This document shows, in pieces, positions 16,113-25,442 of a DNA stretch of 36,850 nt (position 1 is the stretch's first letter; each line of letters opens with the position of its first letter). Under the pieces are notes generated by a model that searched no databases, was not told where the DNA came from, and was given only the letters and a program-made list of their open reading frames with translations. Source of the DNA: an uncultured Planctomycetaceae bacterium (GTDB lineage Bacteria > Planctomycetota > Planctomycetia > Planctomycetales > Planctomycetaceae); contig CALFSX010000050.1 of NCBI GenBank assembly GCA_937916515.1, positions 1-36,850 of the forward strand. The letters are read 5' to 3'. A program made the position numbers and the translations under genes.

Positions 16113-16309
16113 GGATTTGCGGCTCTCGTAAATAGGTTTGTAATACAGGATGCAGGCTCCGTACCTGCTAGTTTCCAAAGTTAACGATTCATATGCAACT
16201 GCCAGCTGAAATTAGCGATTGCCGCGAATCGATTAGACTGAGCCAGCTTCCGTTTTTAGCTGGTATGTCGTGATTCTAAACACTGATTAGCTATGCTTGC
16301 TACGCAAAG

Positions 16310-16346
16310 AAAAGGCTGGCCCGCAGTTCTGCAGACCAGCCCTTTT
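16310..16346 (-). terminator. Intrinsic terminator of prc
   Basis: AAAAGGCTGG pairs with CCAGCCCTTTT (one bulge), with GCAG-TT-CTGC in the apex. Read on the minus strand the stem ends in TTTTCTTT, a suitable U-tract 27 bp after the prc stop. Confidence 0.7.
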
Positions 16347-16372
16347 CTGTTTGTCAGGCTTGAAACCGATGG

Positions 16373-18412
16373 TTAGTTGGTTCCTGCCGTTTGTTGTCGG
16401 TTTAAAGCGTTGGCGTAGTCGACTGAGATGTTAACAAGCTCTTTGTTGTAGAAGTCTTTAACAAAGTAGTCTTTTTCGTCGTCAGTGCCAGTCGCTTTCT
16501 TCATGGTCTCTTCTTCCTCTTCCTGCTCACGTTTCAGTTCTTCCTCTTCCTGTCGAAGAACCTGTTCGTTCAGCGAAATCGTCTTTCGGTTTTTTCGTTC
16601 AACATAACGAGCAATGTTGTGCTGAACTTTCTGGAAGTCACGATCTGCAGCAACTCGGGCTTCACTGCGTTTTGCCAGTTGAAGGGTTAGAGTGTCGTTT
16701 CCGTAGGAAGTGAATGGGATATAGCTTGCTCGCTGAATGCGGTCGAAGGCCAAAGCGTTGTCCAGTGAGTCTTCGCCGATGTCGCGATGGTTTAGGATCG
16801 ACGGCAGCACAATGTCGGAGACAACTCCTTTATTCTGAGTGCTGTCACCATTGACTCGATAGAACTTGCTGATTGTCAACTTCAACGCGCCTCTGTCTTT
16901 ACCAAACAGCGATAAACGACTGGCGACATTCATGACGTTCTGGACGGTTCCTTTACCATGAGTTGTCGTGTCACCGACAACGATGCCTCGATTGTAGTCC
17001 TTGATGGCACCGGCGAAAATTTCAGACGCGGAAGCTGACAGGCGGTTGCAGACAACAATCATAGGCTTGCGCCAGGCCATGTCCGGGTCTTCGTCGTCGT
17101 ACGGAGTGACTCCGTCGTTTGGTTCACGAACCTGAACAACCGGGCCTTGGGGAATAAACAACCCGGAAACTTCAATGGCTTCGCTTAGGGCACCGCCACC
17201 GTTCCATCGCAGGTCTACGATCAACGTGTCAACACCTTGTTCGTTGAAACGTTGAAGTACTTTCTTGACGTCTCGGCTGGTGCTTTTGAATTCACCGCCC
17301 TGTGTTGCTCCCTGAAAGTCGCGATAGAAAGACGGAATATTCAGGATGCCGATCTTTTTCGAGGTGCCATCCGTCCATGTGCCGGAATCGATGACTTTGC
17401 CTTTGACTTCCTGTTCTGTCAGTTTCACCGTCTGGCGAATCATTGTGTAATCTTCGATTCCGCCAGCTTCTTTTTTGACCTGCAAAGTCACTTCAGTGCC
17501 GGCAGGGCCCCGAATTTTTTCGACAACCCGAGACAGCTTCATTTCGACAACGTCGATGGTTTCTTCTTTTGTGGCTGTGCCATCCGGGTCAACTCCAATG
17601 ATCTTGTCGCCCTTGACAAGCTTACCATGTTCGGCAGCCGCTCCACCTTTGATAACCTCTTCAACGACCGTGTAGCCGTCGTCATACTTCAGGCGAGCGC
17701 CAATGCCCTGAAGTTGCAGTTTCATATTGATCTGGAAGTCTTCCAACGTTTGTGGAGACATATAGCTGGAGTGTGGGTCCAGGCAATGCGTCATGGAAGA
17801 CAGGTACAGTTCCAGAATTTCGTGGCCTTCTGTTTGTTGCATCAGATTGCGGTTGCCTTCATAACGTTTATGAAGACGCGTGCGAGCATCCGCAATTTCT
17901 TTGTCGTCCAGCTTAAGAATCAGCAGGTCGAACTTGATTCGCTTGCGCCAGCGTTCGGCAAGTTCGCTTTCTGTTTTCGCCCAGTCAAGATCATCGGGGT
18001 CCATCACCATTTCTTCATCGACGGTAAAATCGTGTTCGGTATCAATCAGCTTACTGATCATCCCGGCACGTTCAGCCATTCGGACCTGATACAGGTTGAA
18101 GACCTTGCTGGCGAAGGTGACGTCTCCCGCGCGAATCTGATCGTCTAACAGTCGGCCGGAAGTCTGGAAATCGTCAATGTCGGACTGCAGAAAATACAGC
18201 TTCTGCGGATCCCAGATGTCAACGTAGCGATTCAGGAGTCGTTCGGAAATCTTGTCATCAATCGCGGGATGACTGATGTGCCGAGAACTCACCATATCGG
18301 CCACCATTCTGGCCGTTGTGCCGTCGTCCTGTGTCACGGTGCTGGTATCTGCGGCGATAGCAAACGCCGAGATTCCAACAACGATAGACGCGGCGAACAA
18401 TCCTGATTTCAT
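16373..18412 (-). CDS. prc: Tail-specific (carboxy-terminal processing) protease Prc
   Basis: 679 residues with a signal peptide (MKSGLFAASIVVGISAFAIA-AD), so periplasmic. An N-terminal helical region (~30-230) is followed by a PDZ domain (~240-325: LQGIGARLKYDDG, GGAAAEHGKLVKGDKIIGV). The S41 protease domain comes next, with LRWNGGGALSEAIEVSGLF and the Ser-Lys dyad: Ser in NRLSASASEIFAGA (about residue 461) and Lys487 in HGKGTVQ. The C-terminal part (~520-680), with a Lys/Glu-rich coiled-coil, matches the DUF3340 region of long Prc enzymes. It degrades proteins from their C-termini and in other bacteria trims lipoproteins and controls cell-wall hydrolases. Single gene with its own terminator; a GGGAAG lies before the ATG. 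Confidence 0.93.
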   Translation of the reverse strand: MKSGLFAASIVVGISAFAIAADTSTVTQDDGTTARMVADMVSSRHISHPAIDDKISERLLNRYVDIWDPQKLYFLQSDIDDFQTSGRLLDDQIRAGDVTFASKVFNLYQVRMAERAGMISKLIDTEHDFTVDEEMVMDPDDLDWAKTESELAERWRKRIKFDLLILKLDDKEIADARTRLHKRYEGNRNLMQQTEGHEILELYLSSMTHCLDPHSSYMSPQTLEDFQINMKLQLQGIGARLKYDDGYTVVEEVIKGGAAAEHGKLVKGDKIIGVDPDGTATKEETIDVVEMKLSRVVEKIRGPAGTEVTLQVKKEAGGIEDYTMIRQTVKLTEQEVKGKVIDSGTWTDGTSKKIGILNIPSFYRDFQGATQGGEFKSTSRDVKKVLQRFNEQGVDTLIVDLRWNGGGALSEAIEVSGLFIPQGPVVQVREPNDGVTPYDDEDPDMAWRKPMIVVCNRLSASASEIFAGAIKDYNRGIVVGDTTTHGKGTVQNVMNVASRLSLFGKDRGALKLTISKFYRVNGDSTQNKGVVSDIVLPSILNHRDIGEDSLDNALAFDRIQRASYIPFTSYGNDTLTLQLAKRSEARVAADRDFQKVQHNIARYVERKNRKTISLNEQVLRQEEEELKREQEEEEETMKKATGTDDEKDYFVKDFYNKELVNISVDYANALNRQQTAGTN

Positions 18413-18798
18413 ATCCGCTTCCCTTTATTTGAGTTTCCTGGTGAACGAGTCACCGTCACTTCGCAGCATAATTCAACGATGAAGAACCAAGTAGCATGAC
18501 TCAATCATCCAGCAGATCGTATACCAGAAAGGAATATTGTCGCAAGATGTTTGCTGCACGCAGGATACACACAGTTTGCGTATGTCGCGAGACCCAGTCA
18601 AATGGTACGCGCAGAATGCCGTTCGGCGAGTGATTTCTATGGTTGGCCTTGCGAATTGCCCTCGCAAAAGTCGTCCTGAGGGTGAATCGGCCACGCCTCT
18701 CCTGAAATACGGTCATTCATTTAGACGCCATCGTTCGCGATCTCTGACACGTGAAGCTTCGCAATGTGAGGTTCTGGCTTAGATGCTGAAAACGGCAC
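18413..18798. other. Intergenic region between prc and the next minus-strand gene
   Basis: Nothing supportable was found: no repeat copy, no strong hairpin, no recognisable peptide on either strand. It probably contains the prc promoter and leader. Confidence 0.4.
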
Positions 18799-20169
18799 TC
18801 AGCGAACGGGCGGTGTGTTTTGAGGTGCGACGACCTGCATCGATTCCAGTATCTGATTGGCTTCGTCGCCGAACAATTCGTCGTCTTTCTTCGAGTGACT
18901 GAAGACGATGGAGAACTGTTCTCCCGTTTTAGCCGTGCACAGGTAATAGTCCCATAAAATTACGTCTCCCGAAGCATCACCGACGGCCTTTACATGACGA
19001 ATTCGCCAGGCAGTGTCGTCGCGTGTTGTGGTTTCGGAGATGACTTTTCCTTTGCGCTCTGCCACGGTTTCTGTGACGTCTGTCAGAAACTCGCGGTCTG
19101 GCGTATGATCGCCGGGGGAAACAGTAACGGCTGTTGTCAGATTGAATTGAGAAATCAAGCTGCCTTCTCGCAGTTGACGCATCATCAAAACGGTCGGCGT
19201 TTCGTGAAACAGATGCCATTCTCTGCTGTGTTGAATCTGCAGTTTCAGTGGTGTTTGCAGCAACAGCATTTGTTGCCTCGCACTCGGGACCTGCGAATTC
19301 ATGGTGACCGGAATGCTGGTCCTGGTCCGGTCGATCGTTTGGGTCCAGCGAATGTTGGCTGTGACATTCAGCCCCGGACTAACGGGGCCGGGGATCCGTT
19401 TTTCTTTCTGTTGGCCAACAAAGGATATGATTAAGCCAGCCTTGCGGTCCACCTGAAGTTCGCCAGAGAAACTTACGTTTGATGCTGAACCAACCGTCGC
19501 ACCGCTGATTTTGCCGACGATCGTAATCGTGGCCGTGTTGTCGTTAAGTGACGTCAACGTACACGTTGTTGATTGTTCAACGACGACTTCCATGCCGGTT
19601 AGCAGTGGTACCTGCCAGAAATCCGTATTCCATTTATCGTCCACCTTCACTTCGCCAGTTGGCAGAGTGCTGTTTAACACCAGCGGATCGAAGGGCAACT
19701 GCAGCAGGTCAAGTTGCCGCCTGGGAATTAGATATCTGGGCGACACAAATAGCAGGCGATTGTCATCCCCAAACGCATGCAGCGTTTGAAACTCGGGCGA
19801 CAGGCTGACTTTGGTGACATGGTCGGAGCCGACTTTGGTTGTTGTGCCAGCGAGGGAAAACTGTCGGATCGCTCGAAGAGAATTTGGGTTTGCATCACCA
19901 TTCAGAAATTGCCGCTGTTGAAATTTGAACGTTCCGTTTGACACCAGTGGTAATTTTCGATCTCCATTTGCGTCGGGGATGATGACCTGACCTTCGATGC
20001 TCATTTTGTAAGCCGTCTCGCTCACGATTTTCGGGTCAGGCGTCACCAAAAGTTTGGCCGCTGCTTCGTCGGCCGCCACCTCTGATAGGGCAAGATTCGT
20101 TATCGATGCTGCGGTGATCAGCAGAAGACGTAGAAAAAACAATGATATGTCGGGGGAGATTCGGCTCAT
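18799..20169 (-). CDS. Secreted protein of unknown function
   Basis: 456 residues. The ATG at 20169 is preceded by AAGGA with 9 nt spacing. Residues 1-33 form a signal peptide (FFLRLLLITAASITNLALS). The body is beta-rich with no recognised catalytic motif. The N-half contains a module beginning YKMSIEGQVII and GTFKFQQRQF. The C-terminus ends with a segment of the type YYLCTAKTGEQFSIVFSHS..ILESMQV, reminiscent of the closing region of PsbP/DUF1795-like folds. This is only a resemblance. Single-copy, no operon partner. Likely a planctomycete envelope protein. Confidence 0.7.
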   Translation of the reverse strand: MSRISPDISLFFLRLLLITAASITNLALSEVAADEAAAKLLVTPDPKIVSETAYKMSIEGQVIIPDANGDRKLPLVSNGTFKFQQRQFLNGDANPNSLRAIRQFSLAGTTTKVGSDHVTKVSLSPEFQTLHAFGDDNRLLFVSPRYLIPRRQLDLLQLPFDPLVLNSTLPTGEVKVDDKWNTDFWQVPLLTGMEVVVEQSTTCTLTSLNDNTATITIVGKISGATVGSASNVSFSGELQVDRKAGLIISFVGQQKEKRIPGPVSPGLNVTANIRWTQTIDRTRTSIPVTMNSQVPSARQQMLLLQTPLKLQIQHSREWHLFHETPTVLMMRQLREGSLISQFNLTTAVTVSPGDHTPDREFLTDVTETVAERKGKVISETTTRDDTAWRIRHVKAVGDASGDVILWDYYLCTAKTGEQFSIVFSHSKKDDELFGDEANQILESMQVVAPQNTPPVR

Positions 20170-20359
20170 CGAACGCGATCCTTCGCTCAGAATAAAACGA
20201 CTGAGTGACGAAGAATACGCGTTTTGGGTGGATGCGTCGACGTCTGTTCTGAGCGAACCATGGGGCCGTATACGTTAAGCCGTATGATACAGGAGGTTTT
20301 GGATGCAGAATTTTTGCCGCGTCGCTAAGCGGTTGCGAATTAATGCGGGAATATTGCGA

Positions 20360-20425
20360 GGGTGGCCGGGGTTGGAGCGAAACTCCGGGTTTTCCTTCGC
20401 AAGCTCAGTCCAACCACGGCCACCC
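20360..20425. repeat. Long imperfect palindrome downstream of dxs
   Basis: Arms GGGTGGCCGGGGTTGGA (20360-20376) and TCCAACCACGGCCACCC (20409-20425) pair over 17 bp with one mismatch, with an inner GCGAA/TTCGC stem. It lies 20 bp after the dxs stop. No U-tract follows on the minus strand, so it is more like a REP-type palindrome or processing hairpin than a classical terminator. Confidence 0.6.
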
Positions 20426-20445
20426 CATCAATTTCTTCACAACCT

Positions 20446-22356
20446 CTAAGCGACGCCAGCGGATTCGTTGGAGGTTTTGCCAGCCAGGCTACGAGCGGCT
20501 GCACAAATTCCGTTTGCGTCCAGGCTCAGGTCTGCCAGCAATTCGTCTCGATCACCGTGTTCCACAAATTCGTCCGGAATCGCCAGAACCTTAATGCGAT
20601 CTGTTGGTTCGCCAAGCCGATTGGCGGCTTCCAAAACGGCGCTGCCGAATCCGCCCATGAGAGCGTTTTCTTCAATCGTAATTACGAATCCAGTTTGAAT
20701 GGCCTTTTGAATGACGGCTTCGTCAACAGGTTTCACAAATCGAGCATTGACGACTCCAACGTCCAGGCCTTCCTTCTGAAGCAATGCAGCGGCTTCAACT
20801 GCGCGAGGCATCATGGTGCCGCATGCCAGAACATTTCCGTCTTCGCCCCAACTGATGACTTCGGCTTTGCCCAGTTCCACAGGCGCGATTTCGCGTTTGA
20901 TGGAGTCCACTTTTGTCTTGGGGTAACGGATGGAAGTTGGAGAATCGATCGCCAGAGCAAACTCGATCATGGGGGCCACGTCAAGTTGATCACCGGGAGC
21001 CATCACGACCATGTTCGGGAAGATTCGCATGTACGAATTGTCGAAAACGCCGTGGTGAGTTGGGCCATCGGGGCCGCACAAGCCAGCTCTGTCAAGGCAA
21101 AACAGCACTGGCAGATTCTGTAAAGCAACTTCCTGAAAAATCTGGTCGAAACTACGCTGCAGAAACGTGCTGTAGATATCAACAATTGGACGCATGCCAG
21201 ACTTGGCCATGCCGCCAGCAAAGGCAACCGCATGGCCTTCGCAGATGCCTGTATCAAAGAATCGATCCGGAAACTCGGCTCGAATGCGGCCCAGATCATT
21301 TCCAGCGCACATCGCAGCGGTTAAGACGCAGACACGATCGTCGTGCTGCATCTTTTCGTGAATGGCATCGGCCACGACCGTTGTGTAGGAAAGTCCTCCA
21401 CTGCTTTTGGCGGGCACAATTTCGTTGTTTTCGTCGCGGCAAAATGGAGCAGGCGTGTGAAACTTAACAGGGTCTTTAACGGCTGGTTCAAAGCCATGCC
21501 CCTTATCGGTAAAGACGTGCAGAAGTACTGGGCCCTTCACGTCTTTGACCATCGCCATGTAACGTTTCAGCGATTTGATGTCGTGACCATCCACAGGCCC
21601 GATATAACGGAAGCCCATTTCTTCGAACAGCATGCCGCCATGGAAGAAGGTCTTGACGGCTTCCTTAAACTGTCCCAGCATGTGTTCAACAGGTTCGCCA
21701 ACAACTGGCACCTTGTTTAGTAACCATGAAACGTCACGTTTCATGCCGCTGTAAAACGGGGCAACACGAGCCTTGTCAAGGTAACTGGCAATGCCGCCAA
21801 CTCGCGGGCAGATTCCCATCTTGTTATCGTTAAGGATGACTAGCAGGTCTTTGTTAAGACCGGCAGCGTTGTTCATGGCTTCAAACACGATGCCAGAGGG
21901 AAGGGCACCGTCGCCAATGACGGCCACAGACTTCCGGTCTTCGCCACGGAACAGCAGGTCATCGGCGGTTTTCATGCCAAGTACAGTCGACACGCTGCTG
22001 CCGGCATGACCAGTCACGAAGAGGTCGTATTCGCTTTCGGCGGGGTTGGGATATCCCATCAATCCACCGCGTTGGCGAATTGATTGAAATTCAGGAAACC
22101 GACCGGTGACAAGTTTGTGCGGATAAATCTGGTGTCCCGTGTCCCAGATCAGGCGATCCCTGGAAAAATCGAACACAGAATGCAGGGCGATGCACAGTTC
22201 CACGACACCCAGGTTGCTGGCAAAGTGGGCGGATCGATCAGAAACAATTGTCAGCAGTGCTTCGCGAATTTCGGCGGCCAGTGCAGTCTGCTGTTGATCG
22301 TCCAGATCTCGCAGTTGTTTCGCCGACGTCAATTCACTGAGAATCTTAAATGTCAT
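20446..22356 (-). CDS. dxs: 1-deoxy-D-xylulose-5-phosphate synthase Dxs
   Basis: First enzyme of the MEP isoprenoid pathway: condenses pyruvate and glyceraldehyde 3-phosphate using thiamine diphosphate. 636 residues, normal length. Landmarks are WDTGHQIYPHKLVTGR, VTGHAGSSVS, the TPP/Mg site GDGALPSGIVFEAMNNAAG (GDG at 148-150) through ILNDN, the catalytic Glu region EGHAVAFAGGMAKSG, and DRAGLCGPDGPTHHG. The C-terminal transketolase domain is complete. The ATG overlaps the ispA stop (TGATG), so translation is coupled to ispA. Cytoplasmic. Confidence 0.95.
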   Translation of the reverse strand: MTFKILSELTSAKQLRDLDDQQQTALAAEIREALLTIVSDRSAHFASNLGVVELCIALHSVFDFSRDRLIWDTGHQIYPHKLVTGRFPEFQSIRQRGGLMGYPNPAESEYDLFVTGHAGSSVSTVLGMKTADDLLFRGEDRKSVAVIGDGALPSGIVFEAMNNAAGLNKDLLVILNDNKMGICPRVGGIASYLDKARVAPFYSGMKRDVSWLLNKVPVVGEPVEHMLGQFKEAVKTFFHGGMLFEEMGFRYIGPVDGHDIKSLKRYMAMVKDVKGPVLLHVFTDKGHGFEPAVKDPVKFHTPAPFCRDENNEIVPAKSSGGLSYTTVVADAIHEKMQHDDRVCVLTAAMCAGNDLGRIRAEFPDRFFDTGICEGHAVAFAGGMAKSGMRPIVDIYSTFLQRSFDQIFQEVALQNLPVLFCLDRAGLCGPDGPTHHGVFDNSYMRIFPNMVVMAPGDQLDVAPMIEFALAIDSPTSIRYPKTKVDSIKREIAPVELGKAEVISWGEDGNVLACGTMMPRAVEAAALLQKEGLDVGVVNARFVKPVDEAVIQKAIQTGFVITIEENALMGGFGSAVLEAANRLGEPTDRIKVLAIPDEFVEHGDRDELLADLSLDANGICAAARSLAGKTSNESAGVA

Positions 22357-23369
22357 CAGTGATCTCTCTCTACAATAAATTGCGCTAGCTGTTTTAACGC
22401 GGCTGTGTTTTCAGAAAAGACTTCAAGTGCCCGACATGCGGTCTCGACAAGAGATTCCGCTTTCTGGCGACTGGCTTCGATTCCGATCAGCGACGGGTAC
22501 GTCAGTTTGCCCAACTCGTTATCCCGACCAGTTTCCTTACCGAGTCTAATATCACTTCCAGTCACGTCTAACAGATCGTCTGCGATCTGAAATGCGAGAC
22601 CTGTACACTGTCCGTACTGCTTGAGTGCTTCTTTTTGATCAACCGACGCGTTAGCGACGATTGCCCCAAGTTCCAAAGCCGCAGTAATCAGTGCTCCTGT
22701 CTTCATTCTATGAATTTGAATTAATTGTTCTACGCGGATCAGTGGTTTGTCGCTGGCAGGATCTGGCAATTCAGCATTCTGTTTGCTTGAAGAAACCGTT
22801 GGCGCAGTTGATTGTGAACCCGAATTTGCCTCCGTTTGGGCACTTGTGGCGGAATTTGCGGCAATGAAATCGCCGCGTTCGGCTTCCAAATCCAGTATCT
22901 GTCCACCCACCATGCCTTGACCACCAGCCGCTGAGGCCAGGGTTTTTAGGCACTCTGCGGTAACTAGTGCTGAGGTTTTTGCTTCCCCAAGCGTTTCGAA
23001 GGCCAGGGTCAGCAAAGCGTCGCCTGCCAGAATTGCCAACGCTTCACCAAACACCACATGGCTGGTCGGGCGACCTCGACGCAGATCGTCGTCGTCCATT
23101 GATGGCAGATCGTCGTGGATCAGCGAGTACGTATGAATCATCTCTATCGCACACGCTGCCGGCACAGCTTCGGTTGGGTTGCCGCCACAGACTTCCGTTG
23201 CCAGCAGCACTAAGACCGGCCTCAACCGCTTTCCACCAGCCATCAGGCTATACTCGACTGCGTTCTTCAGGGCAGAAGGCCACGGCAATGCGTCCACTGT
23301 TTCTTTCAACGCGGCATCGACCAGCGTTTTCAGTTCGGCGTAGTGTTGCTGAAAAGACTCATGAAACAT
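22356..23369 (-). CDS. ispA: Polyprenyl diphosphate synthase (farnesyl/geranylgeranyl type)
   Basis: 337 residues. Chain-elongating trans-prenyltransferase that uses IPP and DMAPP. The first Asp-rich motif is DDLPSMDDDDLRRGR (Asp86, Asp87, Asp92) and the second is IADDLLDVTGSD (Asp264, 265, 268). GGKRLRPVLVLL (substrate binding) and HRMKTGALI are also present. The DDX4D form and overall match fit bacterial short-chain FPP/GGPP synthases; product length cannot be fixed. A Ser/Gln/Thr-rich stretch at ~170-205, absent from most relatives, interrupts the fold between the LDLEAERGD segment and the Lys-Thr motif. First gene of the ispA-dxs pair, a common pairing. Confidence 0.92.
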   Translation of the reverse strand: MFHESFQQHYAELKTLVDAALKETVDALPWPSALKNAVEYSLMAGGKRLRPVLVLLATEVCGGNPTEAVPAACAIEMIHTYSLIHDDLPSMDDDDLRRGRPTSHVVFGEALAILAGDALLTLAFETLGEAKTSALVTAECLKTLASAAGGQGMVGGQILDLEAERGDFIAANSATSAQTEANSGSQSTAPTVSSSKQNAELPDPASDKPLIRVEQLIQIHRMKTGALITAALELGAIVANASVDQKEALKQYGQCTGLAFQIADDLLDVTGSDIRLGKETGRDNELGKLTYPSLIGIEASRQKAESLVETACRALEVFSENTAALKQLAQFIVERDH

Positions 23370-23558
23370 TGCGGTAGTTCGGTCGCAGAGAAAGGCTGGA
23401 AGTCGCGAATAGTGACAACGTTACCTGACAAAAACTACCGAATTAACGCTCAAAACCCTGGCTTTATTGAACAGTCGCTGGAATCCACCCAACATGCCCC
23501 GTGTTAAGCCGTGCGCAGTCTAATGTCCGTGCGATGTTCTCAAATTAAGGTAAGTCCA

Positions 23559-23793
23559 AACAAGGGCTTCGCCCTTGACCCGGAGGCGCGGCATGTCAGA
23601 AGACTTGGGACGCTCGAATCGCCAAACCGCGACGTTGTCGCTACGATCAATACGCTCGCAGCGTGCGTGCATCTTCGCAGCAACACTCTAACGAGGCTGT
23701 GCCTCAGACCATTCGAGCTACCGCTCGGAAACGCGACTATGTCGCTCAGAAAACTTGACTCATCGTGAACATGTTCACGGCTTCAAGAAGCCT
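23559..23793 (-). repeat. Dispersed hairpin-string repeat, copy D (inverted, full length)
   Basis: Reverse complement of copy A over its whole length. It begins (plus strand) CAAGGGC-TTC-GCCCTTG and includes GAGGC-TGT-GCCTC, CGAGC-TACC-GCTCG and GCGAC-TAT-GTCGC. It ends with GTGAACATGTTCAC, a perfect palindrome. Every hairpin stem of copy A is kept while the loops differ. It lies between ispA and the PepT-like gene. Confidence 0.9.
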
Positions 23794-23919
23794 AAGGAAC
23801 AGTCCTGAAACAACCTCCGTAGGGCCGGTTCCCACCGGCCGACACCGCGAACAGTGGCCGGTAGGAAACGGCCCTACATTGGACACAGATCGGGAAGTTA
23901 ATTCGAGACAGTTCCTAAG
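23792..23919. repeat. Nested inverted-repeat element (MITE/REP-like) ending at a gene's stop codon
   Basis: The outer arms CTAAGGAACAGTC (23792-23804) and GACAGTTCCTAAG (23907-23919) are inverted with two mismatches. Inside is a 22-bp hairpin: GTAGGGCCGGTTCCCACCGG.. (from 23819) pairs with ..CCGGTAGGAAACGGCCCTAC (to 23877), two mismatches. The right outer arm contains the stop codon of the PepT-like gene. The left arm touches repeat copy D. No transposase is inside. Confidence 0.75.
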
Positions 23920-25090
23920 TAGCTGCCGCTGTCAGGCGAGTCGCAATCTGGCAGGCGTTAAGAAATTGGGGGACGTTCAATGTTTCGTCAATAGTGTGAA
24001 TGCCGTGCTGGCCGCATCCCAACGTGACGGCCGGAAAACCATGAACAGCCATCCAGTTGGCATCCAGGCCTCCATCGCACGGCCCAACATTCGCAGTTAA
24101 GCCAGTGGCTTCAACGGCTGCTTTCGCTGTTTGCACGCACGCTGAACTTTCTTTGATACTGAAGGCTTCATAGCGAGTATCTTCATGGAAGTGCAGGACC
24201 GCCTTGGAACCGGCTTTGTTCTTCAATGACGAAACAGCCGACTCAAACGCCTTCCGATATTCTTTCACGATGCGTTTTCGAAATGCGGACTGATGGCTGC
24301 GAGCTTCCGCTTCGATGCGAACTTCTGGCATAACTACGTTTGTGGCGGCACCGCCGTTGATCATTCCAATGTTACTGGAACCGCGATTCTTTCCGCTTTC
24401 CACCAAACCATGCCAGCCATTCTTTTGTAGGTCGGCAATTGCCATGGATGCCACAACGGCGGCATTCACTCCGTCTTCCGGATGACCTCCCGCGTGGCTG
24501 GCAATGCCTTCAATGATAATCGCCAGATTGGTCGCTCCCACCGCGCCGATTGTCAGTCCTGCTGGATCTCGACCGTCCCAGTTGAAGCACAGTTCTGGTT
24601 TGCCAAGTTTGTTGGCTGAAATGAATCGAGCACCTCGCAGTCCGATTTCTTCCTGAACGGTGAATAGTAGAGTCAGTGGCGGGTGAGGCAGCTTTTGTCG
24701 CAGAACTTCGATGATCGCCGACAAAACGACCGCACACCCAGCTCGGTTATCACCACCCAGTGCCGTGGCTCGAGAAGCCGGTTGAATTACGTCGCCTTTG
24801 CGCACCGGCTTGCAACCGACCGCCAACGGAACGGTGTCCATATGAGCCATCAGCAAACGATGAGGCCCCTTCATTGTGCCTTTCAATCGCACAATCAGGT
24901 TTCCCGTTTCACCACCGGCCGGACTGCGTTTATGAGCCGTATCGATGGTGATGGCGGAGGCGGGAACGCCGGCTTTAAGCAGTTCCGCCTGAATCCATTC
25001 CGAAACTCGCGACTCTTCGCAGCTTTTGCCCGGAATCTCAATCAGATCCATAACTCGCTTAACCGCCAGTTTTTCGTCAATCGTCTGCAT
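23915..25090 (-). CDS. M20-family metallopeptidase, PepT-like
   Basis: 391 residues, cytoplasmic, no signal peptide. Two-zinc peptidase layout: the first metal His-x-Asp in MAHMDTVPL, the bridging Asp in ALGGDNRAGCAV, the catalytic Glu pair in FTVQEEIGLRGA, then NWDGRDPAGL and a dimerisation-domain His region (IASHAGGHPEDGVNA). The last metal ligand is probably the His in CGQHGIHTIDE. Length and motifs fit peptidase T-like aminopeptidases acting on di- or tripeptides; the precise substrate is not known. Its stop codon TAG (23917-23915) lies inside the arm of an inverted-repeat element, so the gene's 3' end may have been defined by that element. Confidence 0.85.
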   Translation of the reverse strand: MQTIDEKLAVKRVMDLIEIPGKSCEESRVSEWIQAELLKAGVPASAITIDTAHKRSPAGGETGNLIVRLKGTMKGPHRLLMAHMDTVPLAVGCKPVRKGDVIQPASRATALGGDNRAGCAVVLSAIIEVLRQKLPHPPLTLLFTVQEEIGLRGARFISANKLGKPELCFNWDGRDPAGLTIGAVGATNLAIIIEGIASHAGGHPEDGVNAAVVASMAIADLQKNGWHGLVESGKNRGSSNIGMINGGAATNVVMPEVRIEAEARSHQSAFRKRIVKEYRKAFESAVSSLKNKAGSKAVLHFHEDTRYEAFSIKESSACVQTAKAAVEATGLTANVGPCDGGLDANWMAVHGFPAVTLGCGQHGIHTIDETLNVPQFLNACQIATRLTAAAT

Positions 25091-25442
25091 GATGTTCCAC
25101 GTCGTAAAAGCAAGTAATGATCGTTGGGGTGTGAAGCATAAACAGCCTCTACGAAAAGTCTATCGCAGGGTCTGAAAATGAATTGGTCAGGCTGGTGTTG
25201 GGGCCATCCATATTGGTGTTTTGTTTCGTGTCGGGCGATGCCTGGCTGTTGCCGTTTCGAGTTAGCGAAACGTTCTTCCGGCAGATGGATGTTTGAATAA
25301 GCAGCATTGTGTATGCTGGATGTCGAGGTTCTACCGGCGGCGGAATTCTGAATAACGTGGATCGTTTGTGATCCTTTCAATGTTTGGCAGCCTCGCCAGT
25401 GGCTGTTTCGGTAACTCTTTTGATTTTCGGAAAGACTTGGAA
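25091..25442. other. Divergent intergenic region (PepT-like peptidase / tandem hydrolase)
   Basis: No gene or repeat is supported. It should carry promoters for both flanking genes, but no pair of boxes stood out. Frames open here on either strand lack recognisable features. Confidence 0.4.

Noticed and set aside
17237-18148. 303-codon plus-strand frame opposite prc
   Set aside because: Antisense shadow of a well-supported protease gene; Phe/Asp-rich composition mirrors the sense codons.
20362-21123. 253-codon frame opposite dxs
   Set aside because: Antisense of dxs, no family features.
23511-23768. Open frame over repeat copy D
   Set aside because: Same reason as copy A: repeat DNA, no protein features.
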